From assembly GCF_014195445.1 (NCBI RefSeq), contig NZ_JACIBT010000006.1, positions 1 to 61,096 on the forward strand: a DNA stretch of 61,096 nucleotides. The letters run 5' to 3'. The stretch is from Garicola koreensis. Its GTDB lineage: Bacteria > Actinomycetota > Actinomycetes > Actinomycetales > Micrococcaceae. The translations under genes and the position numbers were made by a program. Within the stretch, counting starts at the first letter, position 1. The number at the start of each line of letters is the position of its first letter. The notes under the pieces were generated by a model. It saw nothing but the letters and a program-made list of their open reading frames with translations. It had not been told where the DNA came from and did not search any database. Of the stretch, positions 33,944 to 41,987 are shown piece after piece.

Positions 33944-34690
33944 ATGGATGATGACGCTTTCGCGTCGGTGACTCTGCGCATCTCGTCGCCGGTGCTGATC
34001 TTGGCCGGGCCTTCGCCCGCCATCAACGAGCTCACGCAACGGCTGCGCAGCTTGGACGTGAAAGTTCTCCAGGCACCCAGTGCCATGGCGGCCCAGCAGT
34101 TGGTGGAGGAGGAGAACCCTCACCTGCTGGTGTGCGATGCACGGTTGGCCCGTCGCATCCCCGACCTCGACGCGGCCCTGGAGAGCATCCGCAATGCCCA
34201 CGAGGAGACCGCCGTGCTGGCCTGGTTCGACGCCGACGCGCCTGATGAGGAAGTCCTGGGGTTCTGCCGTCCGATCGACGATCATATGGCTGGCAGCATC
34301 GCCGTGGACGAATCACTGCGTCGTCTGCACTTCCTCAGCGGAAGGCTCCCCGAGCGCAGGGAGGGTCAGCGGCTGGTGGTCGGGGACCTGGAACTGGACA
34401 CCAACACCCGTACTGTGACGCGTGCGGGGGTGGATATCGATCTCTCCGACACAGAGTTCCGGCTGCTGCGCCTGCTGATGCGACATGCTCGTACGGTGCT
34501 GCCAAAGTCTCAGATTCTGCAGGAGGTGTGGGAGTACGACTTCGCCGGACAGGCGAACATCGTTGAGCTCTACATCAGCTATGTGCGCAAAAAGATCGAC
34601 GCCGGCCAGCCACGCATGATCCATACGGTGCGCGGTGCCGGTTACGTGCTGCGGCCCGCCGTGGCGTCGAAACGTTCAGAGCCGAACTGA
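33944..34690 (+). CDS. Orphan OmpR/PhoB-type winged-helix regulator with a degenerate receiver domain
   Basis: Residues 15-125 resemble a receiver domain and residues 145-240 form a clear OmpR winged helix (LELDTNTRTVTRAGVDIDLSDTEFRLLRLLM and IVELYISYVRKKIDAGQPRMIHTVRGAGYVL). The receiver keeps an Asp at residue 65 (LLVCDARLA) but lacks the acidic pair after the first strand (LILAGPSP) and the conserved Lys (RPIDD instead of KP), so normal phosphorylation is doubtful. No histidine kinase is adjacent. GCAGGAG precedes ATG 33944, and a TAGGCT -10-like box lies near 33866. Confidence 0.82.
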   Translation: MDDDAFASVTLRISSPVLILAGPSPAINELTQRLRSLDVKVLQAPSAMAAQQLVEEENPHLLVCDARLARRIPDLDAALESIRNAHEETAVLAWFDADAPDEEVLGFCRPIDDHMAGSIAVDESLRRLHFLSGRLPERREGQRLVVGDLELDTNTRTVTRAGVDIDLSDTEFRLLRLLMRHARTVLPKSQILQEVWEYDFAGQANIVELYISYVRKKIDAGQPRMIHTVRGAGYVLRPAVASKRSEPN

Positions 34691-34691
34691 C

Positions 34692-35957
34692 CTAGGGTCC
34701 TGAGCTGCGCTGCGGCTGTCGGCGGGACAGTGCCAGGGCCGTGATGCCCAAAACGATCGCAGAAGCAGCAAGCGAACCGGACCACGCCACCTGCTCCGGG
34801 CCCGTCTGGGCTAATAAGCCCTCGTCATCTTCGGGCTCGTCCTCATCAGTGCCGTCACCAGCGCGGTCATCGGTGCCATCGGAAGCATCAGCGGTGGGCT
34901 CCGGGACGATGTTCAGCGACCCAGGATGGGGCATGCCGGGCACGGGCAGGTGGGGGAACATGGATGGGGACGGTTCTACGGAAGAGTCCCCCGGTGCGCC
35001 GGGAGGTGGCGGCATGACCTCCGGGGCCTCGCCCGAACCCTCGTCAGGGTTCTGGGGGTCAGGGGCCGGCTCGTCCGTTGCCGACGTGGTAGTGGGGGCG
35101 GGCGTCGGAGTTGCAGAAGGTGGCGGTGTGGTCGCCGATTCTGAGGCATCCGGAGAGGTGCTCGGATCTGACGCGGGGTCTTCAGCGTCGCCATCGCCGT
35201 TCTCCGGGCCCTGCTCGGCCCCGTTGGTCGGATCTGGGGTGGGCTGCCCGTTGTCACTACCACCAACGGTGATAGTGACTTCCTGCACTCCGACGAGATC
35301 ACCATCTCTGGGGTGGGTGGCTTGAACGGTTAGGACGACCTGCGGGTTGTGTTGGATGTTCTGGGCTGCTACGAATGTGAGCGCATTATTGTCGAGTGAA
35401 ATACGAGTTGCATAATCAGACTGGCGAGAACCCTCACTCAGAGTCAGCACAGCGTCACTGGGCGTGACGGCGCAGTCGACCGTCAATGTGCCACCGGGAG
35501 ACACCATTGACGTGGTTTCGCAGGTAATTTCGGGCCGCTGGATGTTTTCTTCATCGTCACTTGAGTCTTCGCCGTTGCTCTCGCTGTCTTGCCCATTATC
35601 TTGCCCATTCGTAGGCTCGGATGGCTCCGGTTCAGGTGAGCCTGTGGGGGGTGGAGTCGGGTCGGGATCTCCAGTGGAACCCCCAGTGGGGTCCCCGGTC
35701 TGCGTGGGATCGCCGGTCGGCGTTGGTGAGGGAGTCGGCGTGGGCGACCCAGTGCTCGATTCGTCGTCGTTGATTTCGTCGTCGCCCTCTTCCTCGCCCG
35801 ACTCCTCGAGGGTGGTCTGGGTTGCCGGGTCGGTGGGCTCGCCAGTGGGCGTTTCGGTGGCCGAGTGGGCTGCGGGGGCAGCGCTCAGCGCCAGCCCGAC
35901 CACGAGGGCCAGGGCAGCCCACGTTGCTATGGTCCGCTCACCCGTTCCTGAAACCAC
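34692..35957 (-). CDS. Cell-wall-anchored surface protein with LAxTG sorting signal
   Basis: The 421-residue protein starts on GTG 35957 with a signal peptide (WAALALVVGLALSAAPAAHSA). A Pro/Ser/Thr/Glu/Asp-rich low-complexity stalk follows with many TP/GDPT repeats. Residues about 150-235 form one folded region (TCETTSMVSPGGTLTVDCAVT, with two Cys), then a second stalk. The C-terminus is a sortase signal: LAQTG at residues 382-386, a hydrophobic helix and the tail SRRQPQRSSGP. LAxTG is the motif recognised by class E sortases of high-GC actinobacteria. No sortase is in the window. Its 3' end lies 1 bp from the regulator gene. Confidence 0.82.
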   Translation of the reverse strand: MVSGTGERTIATWAALALVVGLALSAAPAAHSATETPTGEPTDPATQTTLEESGEEEGDDEINDDESSTGSPTPTPSPTPTGDPTQTGDPTGGSTGDPDPTPPPTGSPEPEPSEPTNGQDNGQDSESNGEDSSDDEENIQRPEITCETTSMVSPGGTLTVDCAVTPSDAVLTLSEGSRQSDYATRISLDNNALTFVAAQNIQHNPQVVLTVQATHPRDGDLVGVQEVTITVGGSDNGQPTPDPTNGAEQGPENGDGDAEDPASDPSTSPDASESATTPPPSATPTPAPTTTSATDEPAPDPQNPDEGSGEAPEVMPPPPGAPGDSSVEPSPSMFPHLPVPGMPHPGSLNIVPEPTADASDGTDDRAGDGTDEDEPEDDEGLLAQTGPEQVAWSGSLAASAIVLGITALALSRRQPQRSSGP

Positions 35958-35963
35958 GCAGAT

Positions 35964-35969
35964 ATTCTA
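35964..35969 (-). promoter_or_regulatory. Leaderless -10 box (TAGAAT) for the surface protein
   Basis: On the minus strand TAGAAT is followed 6 nt later by the GTG start at 35957. The absence of a ribosome-binding site and the strong hexamer support a leaderless transcript beginning at GTG. Confidence 0.5.
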
Positions 35970-36010
35970 GGGCATGGCAACTCTGAACCACTGCAACGCG
36001 GCGGCGCGGC

Positions 36011-37015
36011 TCAGGTCAGACGAGTCGAGGGAGACTTGGTCAGCTGCGGATCGTTCTGCGCCAAGTGGCCGATGATGGAGTCGATGGCCTGCCGAGCCTC
36101 CTGGTCCAGAGTGACCCCGGCGGCAGCGACGTTGGATGCGATCTGCTCCGGACGGGAGGCCCCGACCAGAGCTGAGGCGACGTTTTCGTTCTGCAGCACC
36201 CAGGCGATGGCCAGCTGGGCCAAGGTCAGATCATGATCGTCCGCGATGGGTTTCAGCTGCTGGACCGCGGCCAGGATCTCATCGGTGAGGTACTTTTCAA
36301 TGGTCCGCGCGCCCCCTGCCTCATCGGTGGCTCGGGAGCCCTCTGGGAAGGCCTCACCCGGCAGATACTTGCCGGTCAGCACGCCCTGGGCGATGGGCGA
36401 CCAGACAATCTGGCTGATGCCCAGCTCTTCAGAGGCGGGGATGACCTCGGGCTCGATGATGCGCCAGAGCATGTTGTACTGCGGCTGATTGGAGATCAGC
36501 TGAATCCCCAGGTCCTTGGCCAGAGCATGGCCGGCGCGCAGCTGCTCGGCGTTCCACTCGGAGACACCGATGTAGAGCGCCTTGCCGGAGCGCACCACGT
36601 CGGCGAACGCCTGCATGGTCTCTTCCAGCGGGGTCTCAAAGTCGTAGCGGTGCGCCTGGTAGAGATCCACATACTCGGTGCCCAGCCGCTTCAACGAGCC
36701 GTTGATGGACTCCATAATGTGCTTGCGGCTCAGCCCTGTGTCGTTGGGGCCCTTGGGGCCGGTGGGCATGTAAACCTTGGTGAAGATCTCCAGGGATTCG
36801 CGGCGCTGCCCCTCCAGCGCGTCGCCGAGAACCTGCTCGGCCACCGTGTTGGCGTAGACATCGGCGGTGTCGAAGGTGGTGATGCCAGCATCCAGTGCGG
36901 CGTGGACGCACTTGGTGGCGACGTCGTTCTCAACCTGTGAACCGTGCGTCAGCCAGTTCCCGTAGGTGATCTCTGAAACCTTCAGGCCGCTGTTTCCCAA
37001 GTATCGAAAATCCAT
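36011..37015 (-). CDS. Aldo/keto reductase (Kv-beta / YghZ-like)
   Basis: The 334-residue protein has the AKR tetrad and motifs: MDFRYLGNSGLKVSEITYGNW, TTFDTADVYANTVAEQVLG (Asp/Tyr), KVYMP (Lys), YQAHRYD (His), SNQPQYNML, WSPIAQGVLTGKY and the NADPH-binding VGASRPEQIASN. It reduces unknown aldehydes or ketones in the cytosol. It belongs to the branch that includes potassium-channel beta subunits. Its ATG has TAGTGT 6 nt upstream and no Shine-Dalgarno. It diverges from the leader ORF and DUF4031 gene. Confidence 0.9.
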   Translation of the reverse strand: MDFRYLGNSGLKVSEITYGNWLTHGSQVENDVATKCVHAALDAGITTFDTADVYANTVAEQVLGDALEGQRRESLEIFTKVYMPTGPKGPNDTGLSRKHIMESINGSLKRLGTEYVDLYQAHRYDFETPLEETMQAFADVVRSGKALYIGVSEWNAEQLRAGHALAKDLGIQLISNQPQYNMLWRIIEPEVIPASEELGISQIVWSPIAQGVLTGKYLPGEAFPEGSRATDEAGGARTIEKYLTDEILAAVQQLKPIADDHDLTLAQLAIAWVLQNENVASALVGASRPEQIASNVAAAGVTLDQEARQAIDSIIGHLAQNDPQLTKSPSTRLT

Positions 37016-37021
37016 GGGGCC

Positions 37022-37027
37022 ACACTA
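37022..37027 (-). promoter_or_regulatory. Leaderless -10 box (TAGTGT) for the aldo/keto reductase
   Basis: TAGTGT on the minus strand lies 6 nt upstream of ATG 37015. It forms a compact divergent promoter pair with the TAGACT box at 37059-37064. Confidence 0.5.
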
Positions 37028-37058
37028 CCGCGACCGGCGGTGAGCTGACCAAGAGACA

Positions 37059-37064
37059 TAGACT
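37059..37064 (+). promoter_or_regulatory. Leaderless -10 box (TAGACT) for the 29-codon leader ORF
   Basis: TAGACT is followed by GGGCCC and ATG 37071, the same 6-nt geometry as other leaderless starts in this window. It predicts that the mRNA begins at 37071, not at the DUF4031 start. Confidence 0.45.
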
Positions 37065-37070
37065 GGGCCC

Positions 37071-37160
37071 ATGCTGACCCTGGTGAGTCCCGCGCCGTCA
37101 TTGTTGCTGGTCGACGCCGCGCCCCAGCTGCGTCGAGGGGAGACGTGGGCCCACAGGTGA
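37071..37160 (+). CDS. Candidate 29-residue leaderless leader peptide coupled to the DUF4031-HD gene
   Basis: An ATG placed 6 nt after a TAGACT hexamer opens a 29-codon frame (starting MLTLVSPAPSLLLVDAAP) that ends at TGA 37158-37160. That stop overlaps the GTG at 37157 of the DUF4031 frame as GTGA, the usual geometry of translational coupling. The peptide matches no family I know and its Leu/Pro composition is not informative. Evidence is positional only: promoter spacing, start and coupling. It could instead be a chance frame in a short leader. Confidence 0.35.
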   Translation: MLTLVSPAPSLLLVDAAPQLRRGETWAHR

Positions 37161-38092
37161 GCCTCTACATTGATCCCCCGGTATGGCCGGCGCACGGCAC
37201 CGTCTTCTCCCACCTGGTCTCCGACGCCTCGTTGGAGGAGCTGCACACCTTCGCCCAGCAGGCCGGCATCAGCGGCCGCGCCTTCGACCGCGACCACTAC
37301 GACGTCCCGGAGCACCGCTACCGGGACCTGGTTCAGCGCGGAGCCGCCCCGATCAGCGGCGGGCAGCTGGCGCGCATTCTGGCCGCATCCGGGATGCGGG
37401 TCACCACTCGGGAACGCCCGGAGAAGGTCCGGAAGAACCTGTTCGCCGCCTGGCAACGGTTGGGCGCCGCTGCCCCGGCAGCCGAGACGGCCGGTTGGGC
37501 TGAGACCGGGCAGCGCCTGCTGGACCGATGGGAGGAACCCCACCGCAGCTACCACGCACCCCACCACCTGGCGGCCGTGCTGCGCGGGGTGGGCATCGTC
37601 GAGCGAGCCGGGGAGCTGCCCGCCGACCTGCGGCTCTCGGTGCGCCTGGCAGGCTGGTACCACGACGCTGTCTACGCCGGAGAGGCCGGCCGGGACGAGG
37701 AGGCATCAGCCCAGCTGGCCCAACAGGATCTCGACGCGGTGATTCCGGGACACATGGTCGAGGAGGTGGGGCGGCTGATCCGCCTCACTGCCTCGCATCT
37801 GCCGGAGAACGACGACGCCGCAGGAGCTGCCCTGGTGGACGCGGACCTGGAGATCCTCGGCCGTGACCCTGCGGTGTACCGTCGCTATGTGGCCCAGGTG
37901 CGCGCCGACTACAGCCACGTCAGCGACGCCGATTTCGCCCATGGTCGGGCCCAGGTGCTGCAGCGGCTGCTCAGCGTTCCCAGCCTGTTCCACACCCGGA
38001 CCGGCTATGCCCGCTGGGAGGCCGCCGCACGCCGGAACGTAGAAGGTGAGCTGGTGCAGCTGCAGAGCGGGGAGAGGCCTTGGCGGCCGTGA
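37145..38092 (+). CDS. DUF4031 domain fused to an HD-type (COG4339-like) phosphohydrolase domain
   Basis: Residues 5-90 match DUF4031: SLYIDPPVWPAHGTVFSHLVSD, RAFDRDHYDVPEHRYRDLV and GMRVTTRERPEKVRKNL. Residues 115-300 look like a predicted metal-dependent HD phosphohydrolase: RSYHAPHHLAAVL, RLAGWYHDAVYAGE (His-Asp pair), RLIRLTASHLPENDD, and a late VDADLEILG Asp. Two GTG starts are possible: 37145, with GAGGGG 4 nt upstream, or 37157, in a GTGA overlap with a leader ORF; family alignment begins at the second. The substrate is unknown. Confidence 0.8.
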   Translation: MGPQVSLYIDPPVWPAHGTVFSHLVSDASLEELHTFAQQAGISGRAFDRDHYDVPEHRYRDLVQRGAAPISGGQLARILAASGMRVTTRERPEKVRKNLFAAWQRLGAAAPAAETAGWAETGQRLLDRWEEPHRSYHAPHHLAAVLRGVGIVERAGELPADLRLSVRLAGWYHDAVYAGEAGRDEEASAQLAQQDLDAVIPGHMVEEVGRLIRLTASHLPENDDAAGAALVDADLEILGRDPAVYRRYVAQVRADYSHVSDADFAHGRAQVLQRLLSVPSLFHTRTGYARWEAAARRNVEGELVQLQSGERPWRP

Positions 38093-38597
38093 TGAGCTCC
38101 CAAGTGCTCCTGGAACCTAAGTGCCGCGCTCGCCCTCGCTGGTCAATGCTCGTCCGGCCCGAAGAGGAATGACTTCACCTTTGACCGCCGCGGTGATCTG
38201 GCCAGCAGTTATCCTGCTGATCTTCGGTCCGTTGGCGGTCCGGCAGTTCACGAGCCTCAGCCGGTAGGCATACTTAGGCCATGCCAGCTTATTGGGGTCC
38301 TATGCACGCATCCGTGGGACTTTGCGTGTCGCCTCGTGTGTCCACTATGTGGACAGCTGCTTGCTCCGCAGAGTGGAACCGCCGGACCTGCTAGGTTGGT
38401 CGGCGGTAGGAAACCCAAGAGCGACAGCCTTACCAGACCAACCTGATGCGTAGGGTCGACTCTGCTCAAAGGCGAGCCGGGCGAGCACCTGCGGGCGGTA
38501 CTCGACTGTACTGCCCAGCGCGTCCCAGACTGAGGTCTGCCGAAAGAGTGGTCCACGGATGGGGCCTGCCCCGAGCAAAAGCAACTGAGGAGCGTTC
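38093..38597. promoter_or_regulatory. 505-bp region with a palindromic operator/promoter and a structured leader for the ThDP enzyme gene
   Basis: No gene is convincing here. TTGCGT (38322-38327) and TATGTG (38346-38351), 18 nt apart, can act as a promoter. The -10 lies in the perfect dyad TGTCCAC-TAT-GTGGACA (38339-38355). About 240 nt of leader would follow. It contains a strong stem: AGGTTGGTC (38393-38401) pairs with GACCAACCT (38436-38444), with an inner GGTAGG/CCTTACC stem (38405-38410 with 38428-38434). A second hairpin is GGGCGGTAC/GTACTGCCC (38493-38516, 8 of 9 pairs). The ribosome-binding site GAGGAG precedes ATG 38598. The first 200 bp hold nothing I can interpret. Confidence 0.5.
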
Positions 38598-40250
38598 ATG
38601 ACCGAGCCAGCCGCGCAGCCGAAGAAGTCTGCTGGGCACATCATCGTCGACACGTTGGTCTCCCACGGGGTCAAGCGAGTGTATTCGGTGCCGGGGGAGT
38701 CCTACTTGGACGTGCTGGATGGTCTGCACGGCTCATCGATTGAGAATGTGGTGTGCCGCCATGAGGGTGGGGCGACCTATATGGCTGAGGCGGACGGCAA
38801 GCTGAACTCTGTCCCTGGTGTGGCGATGGTGACGCGTGGGCCCGGGGCTGCCAATGCCCACGTCGGGCTGCACACCGCGTGGCAGGACTCCACTCCGATG
38901 GTGCTGTTCGTGGGGCTCATTCCCTTCGAGCACCGAGGCCGTGAGGCGTTCCAAGAGTTCGATCCGCAGGCATGGTTCGGCACCGGTGCCAAGCGTGTCA
39001 TGGTTCTCGACCACCCGGAGCGTGCCTCGGAATTCGTGGCGGAGGCCATGTTCGCTGCGAATGCGGGCCGCCCGGGCCCAGTGGTGGTGGGGCTGCCGGA
39101 GGACATCATCACCATGGAGATCGAGGATGAGGTGCATCCGCGGATCCCGGTGGCCGGCGGCGGTATGACGGTGACGGACTGGAAGGCCCTGCACGCGGCG
39201 CTGCGGGAATCTGAGAAGCCGCTGTTCATCACCGGCGGCAATGATTGGTCCCACCAGGCGGCGGCGCAGCTGACCACATGGTTGGAGGAGCACCATATTG
39301 CTGCTGCCGCGGAATGGCGCACTCAGGGCACGGTGCCCTTCGATTCGCCCTCCTATGTGGGGCCGATCGGATACGGGCGGCCCAAACCCACCCATGATCT
39401 GCTGGAGGAGACCGACCTGATCGTCTTCGTGGGCACCGTCCCCGGCGACGTCGTCACCGATGGGTTTACGATTCGCCAGAACTGGGAGCGGAATAACTTC
39501 ATCGTCACCATCGATCCCTCCCTGCGCGGTCGGTCCGGGCCGGTCACCCACCAGATTGTGGCCAAGCCGGATGTGTTTGTGCGCGACCTGATTCGGATTG
39601 AGCTTGAGGCAAAGGACTCCTGGAAGATGTGGACGCGGAAGATGCGTGCCCAGCAGGAGGAGTTCGCGGCCCTGCCGCCGTTGGAGCCGCTGGATGGCCC
39701 GGCCACGATGGACTCGATGATGGCCCATCTGGTGACCTCGCTGCCGCACGATTCAATGGTGACCTTCGGCGCCGGTGAGCACACCAACTGGGTGCACCGC
39801 TATTTCCCGACTCAGTCCTACGCGTCGATGATCTCAGCACGCAACGGTTCCATGGGCTACTCGGTGCCCTCTGCGGTCGCCGCCTCTTTGAAGTACCCCG
39901 AACGCCGTGTCGTCACCATCGCCGGTGACGGTGAGTTCCTGATGAACGGCCAGGAGCTGGCCACGGCCGTGCAGTACGGTGCGACCCCGCTGGTGATTGT
40001 GATGGACAACCAGGAGTACGGCACCATCCGCACCCACCAGGAGCGCGACTATCCGGACCGGGTCTCCGGGACACAGCTGAAGAACCCCGACTTCGCCGTG
40101 ATGGCCCAGGCCTTCGGCGGTTTCGGTGTGCAGGTGACTGAGGACGAAGAGATCCCAGCCGCGCTTCAGGCGGCGCTGAAGGCCATCGATGAGGATGGCA
40201 CCTTCGCCCTGATCCACCTGGTGGTCCAGCAGCGTGAGAAGGCCTACTGA
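38598..40250 (+). CDS. Thiamine-diphosphate-dependent enzyme of the acetolactate synthase-like family
   Basis: The 550-residue protein has the three ThDP-enzyme domains. The N-terminal PYR domain has VYSVPGESYLDVLDGL, CRHEGGATYMAEADGK (catalytic Glu near residue 52) and TRGPGAANAHVGLHTAWQDSTPMVLFVG. The middle domain has LFITGGNDWSHQAAAQL. The C-terminal PP domain has SARNGSMGYSVPSAVAA and the ThDP/Mg motif IAGDGEFLMNGQELATAV...MDNQEYGTIR. It lacks an ilvN-type partner and lies apart from ilv genes, so true acetolactate synthase is unlikely; a 2-oxoacid decarboxylase or carboligase is plausible. Its long structured 5' region suggests special control. Confidence 0.8.
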   Translation: MTEPAAQPKKSAGHIIVDTLVSHGVKRVYSVPGESYLDVLDGLHGSSIENVVCRHEGGATYMAEADGKLNSVPGVAMVTRGPGAANAHVGLHTAWQDSTPMVLFVGLIPFEHRGREAFQEFDPQAWFGTGAKRVMVLDHPERASEFVAEAMFAANAGRPGPVVVGLPEDIITMEIEDEVHPRIPVAGGGMTVTDWKALHAALRESEKPLFITGGNDWSHQAAAQLTTWLEEHHIAAAAEWRTQGTVPFDSPSYVGPIGYGRPKPTHDLLEETDLIVFVGTVPGDVVTDGFTIRQNWERNNFIVTIDPSLRGRSGPVTHQIVAKPDVFVRDLIRIELEAKDSWKMWTRKMRAQQEEFAALPPLEPLDGPATMDSMMAHLVTSLPHDSMVTFGAGEHTNWVHRYFPTQSYASMISARNGSMGYSVPSAVAASLKYPERRVVTIAGDGEFLMNGQELATAVQYGATPLVIVMDNQEYGTIRTHQERDYPDRVSGTQLKNPDFAVMAQAFGGFGVQVTEDEEIPAALQAALKAIDEDGTFALIHLVVQQREKAY

Positions 40251-40284
40251 CAGCTGAGACTCACCACTGTGCCACCATGGGGGC

Positions 40285-41313
40285 ATGAACGAGGCGAACT
40301 CCACCATGAACGTCATCAACTTCGTGACCCCCGCTGGGCAGCAGAAGCCGTCGAAGGAGGAGCCCGCCGACCTCGTCGTCGCGGAGGCATCTCGGCCTGT
40401 GCCTGAACCGCACCAGGTGCTGATCCGGGTGGCCGCCGCAGGCATCAACGCCGCCGACATGCATCAGCGTGCAGGCAACTACCCGCCCCCGCCGGGAGCC
40501 TCCGAGGTCCCCGGCCTGGAAGTATCGGGCACTGTGGAGGAGATCGGCTCGGCCGCCGGTGCCTGGGATGTGGGAACCCCGGTGTGTGCGCTGCTGGCCG
40601 GCGGGGGATACTCCGAATACGTCGCCGTCGATGCCCGCCACGCACTGCCGGTGCCCGGGCCCGTGTCCTTGATCGAGGCCGGCGGACTGGTTGAAGTGGC
40701 CGCGACGTGCTGGGCCAACCTCTACATGCAGGCCGAAACGCGCCCCGGCGACTGGGTGCTGGTCCACGGGGGAACCGGCGGCATCGGCCAATTCGCGATT
40801 CAGCTGCTCAAGGCCACCGGGGCGCTGCCCGTGGTCACCGTCGGATCTGATGAGAAGGCTGCACTGGCCTCTCAGCTGGGGGCGCACAGTGTGATCAACT
40901 ACCGTCGGGAAGACTTCGTCGAACGCGTCAAGGAGATCACAGACGGTCACGGTGTCGACGTCATCCTGGACGTCGTTGGCGCCGCCTACCTGGAACAGAA
41001 CGTCAAAGCGCTGGCTCAGGGCGGCCGAATGGTGACCATCGGCACGCAGGGCGGAGCCAAAGGCACCCTGCCGTTCATGCACCTGATGGCTAAGCGCGCC
41101 TGGGTGACGGGCACCTTTTTGCGATCACGCACTGCCGATGAGAAGGCTGAGGTGGTCCAGCAGGTCCACCAGTACGTGTGGCCGCTGATCGAGGACGGCA
41201 GGATTGAGGTGGCTGTGGAACGCGCATTCGGTTTCCACCAGGCCGAGGCCGCCTATGCATTCTTCAGCTCTGCCGAGCGAACCGGAAAAATCGTCCTGAC
41301 CCCCGGAAGCTGA
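40285..41313 (+). CDS. MDR-family NAD(P)H:quinone oxidoreductase (QOR/PIG3-like)
   Basis: The 342-residue zinc-free medium-chain reductase has PHQVLIRVAAAGINAADMHQRAGNYPPPPGASEVPGLEVSG in the catalytic domain, the Rossmann motif VLVHGGTGGIGQFAIQLLKATGA, LGAHSVINYRREDFVERV, VDVILDVVGAAYLEQNVKAL and the C-terminal FHQAEAAYAFFSSAERTGKIVLTP. The zinc-ligand cysteines of alcohol dehydrogenases are absent. It probably reduces quinones or enones with NADPH. It follows the ThDP gene by 34 bp and may share its transcript. Confidence 0.88.
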   Translation: MNEANSTMNVINFVTPAGQQKPSKEEPADLVVAEASRPVPEPHQVLIRVAAAGINAADMHQRAGNYPPPPGASEVPGLEVSGTVEEIGSAAGAWDVGTPVCALLAGGGYSEYVAVDARHALPVPGPVSLIEAGGLVEVAATCWANLYMQAETRPGDWVLVHGGTGGIGQFAIQLLKATGALPVVTVGSDEKAALASQLGAHSVINYRREDFVERVKEITDGHGVDVILDVVGAAYLEQNVKALAQGGRMVTIGTQGGAKGTLPFMHLMAKRAWVTGTFLRSRTADEKAEVVQQVHQYVWPLIEDGRIEVAVERAFGFHQAEAAYAFFSSAERTGKIVLTPGS

Positions 41314-41358
41314 TCCTCATCCGCTGAGGTGCAGTTTTCGTGTTACCCGCCAGTCACT

Positions 41359-41364
41359 TAGCAT
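41359..41364 (+). promoter_or_regulatory. Leaderless -10 box (TAGCAT) for the thioesterase
   Basis: TAGCAT is followed by 7 nt and ATG 41372. An upstream in-frame ATG at 41363 falls inside this hexamer and is therefore an unlikely start. Confidence 0.45.
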
Positions 41365-41371
41365 GAGGGTC

Positions 41372-41929
41372 ATGCATGTCATCTTCCGCACCCTGCTGAT
41401 TCTGCTCAAGGCCCGACGCCGTTCGCGTGTTTCGCTCTGGGAATCTACCGACATCACCCTGCGCGCCCTGCCCACCGACGTGGACATCCTGCTGCACATC
41501 AACAACGGGCAGTACTTCTCCCTGTTCGACTTGGCCCGCTACGACCTGATGGCCCGGTCCGGGTTCTGGAACGCCACCCGCAAGGCGGGCTGGCACCCTG
41601 TGGTGCAGGCCGAACAGATCACCTTCCGCAAGTCGGTGAACTTCTGGACCAAGTTCCAGATCCACACCAAACTCATCGGGGTCGACGACCGGTGCTTCTA
41701 CATTGAGCATCGCGTCGTGGTGGACGGTGAGATCTATGTTCGCGCCCACGTGGCCGGCCGATTCATCGGCCCCAACGGTCCAGTGAGCAACGACGAAATA
41801 CTGGGACTGGCCGCCGACATCGGACACCCGGCCCCGGCAGACTTTCAGGTCAGCGAGGAGCTGCAGCGCTGGCGAGCGGAGTCCGCCCTGCCCTCGACGC
41901 GCAGGGCTGCGCCGAACGCCGGGTTCTGA
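41372..41929 (+). CDS. Hotdog-fold acyl-CoA thioesterase (4HBT family)
   Basis: The 185-residue protein has the 4HBT pattern: DITLRALPTDVDILLHINNGQYFSLFDLARYDLMARSG with the catalytic-type Asp and HINNG loop, then AEQITFRKSVNFWTKFQIHTKLIG and FYIEHRVVVDGEIYVRAHVAGRFI. The closest recognisable relatives are THEM6/Mesenchymal stem cell protein-like thioesterases. ATG 41372 is preferred over 41363 for the promoter reason given above; the N-terminal VIFRTLLILLKARRRSR is amphipathic or membrane-associating. Acyl substrate is unknown. Confidence 0.82.
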   Translation: MHVIFRTLLILLKARRRSRVSLWESTDITLRALPTDVDILLHINNGQYFSLFDLARYDLMARSGFWNATRKAGWHPVVQAEQITFRKSVNFWTKFQIHTKLIGVDDRCFYIEHRVVVDGEIYVRAHVAGRFIGPNGPVSNDEILGLAADIGHPAPADFQVSEELQRWRAESALPSTRRAAPNAGF

Positions 41930-41987
41930 CACCACCAGTGACGGGCAGGGGAATGGTCCGCACCCGCGCGGCGCTGCATCAGAGACT

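Noticed and set aside
38393..38460. TPP riboswitch upstream of the ThDP enzyme, prompted by an ACCTGATGCGTAGGG phrase
   Set aside because: The phrase only partly resembles the THI box, the CTGAGA half is absent, and the visible pairings differ from the TPP aptamer.
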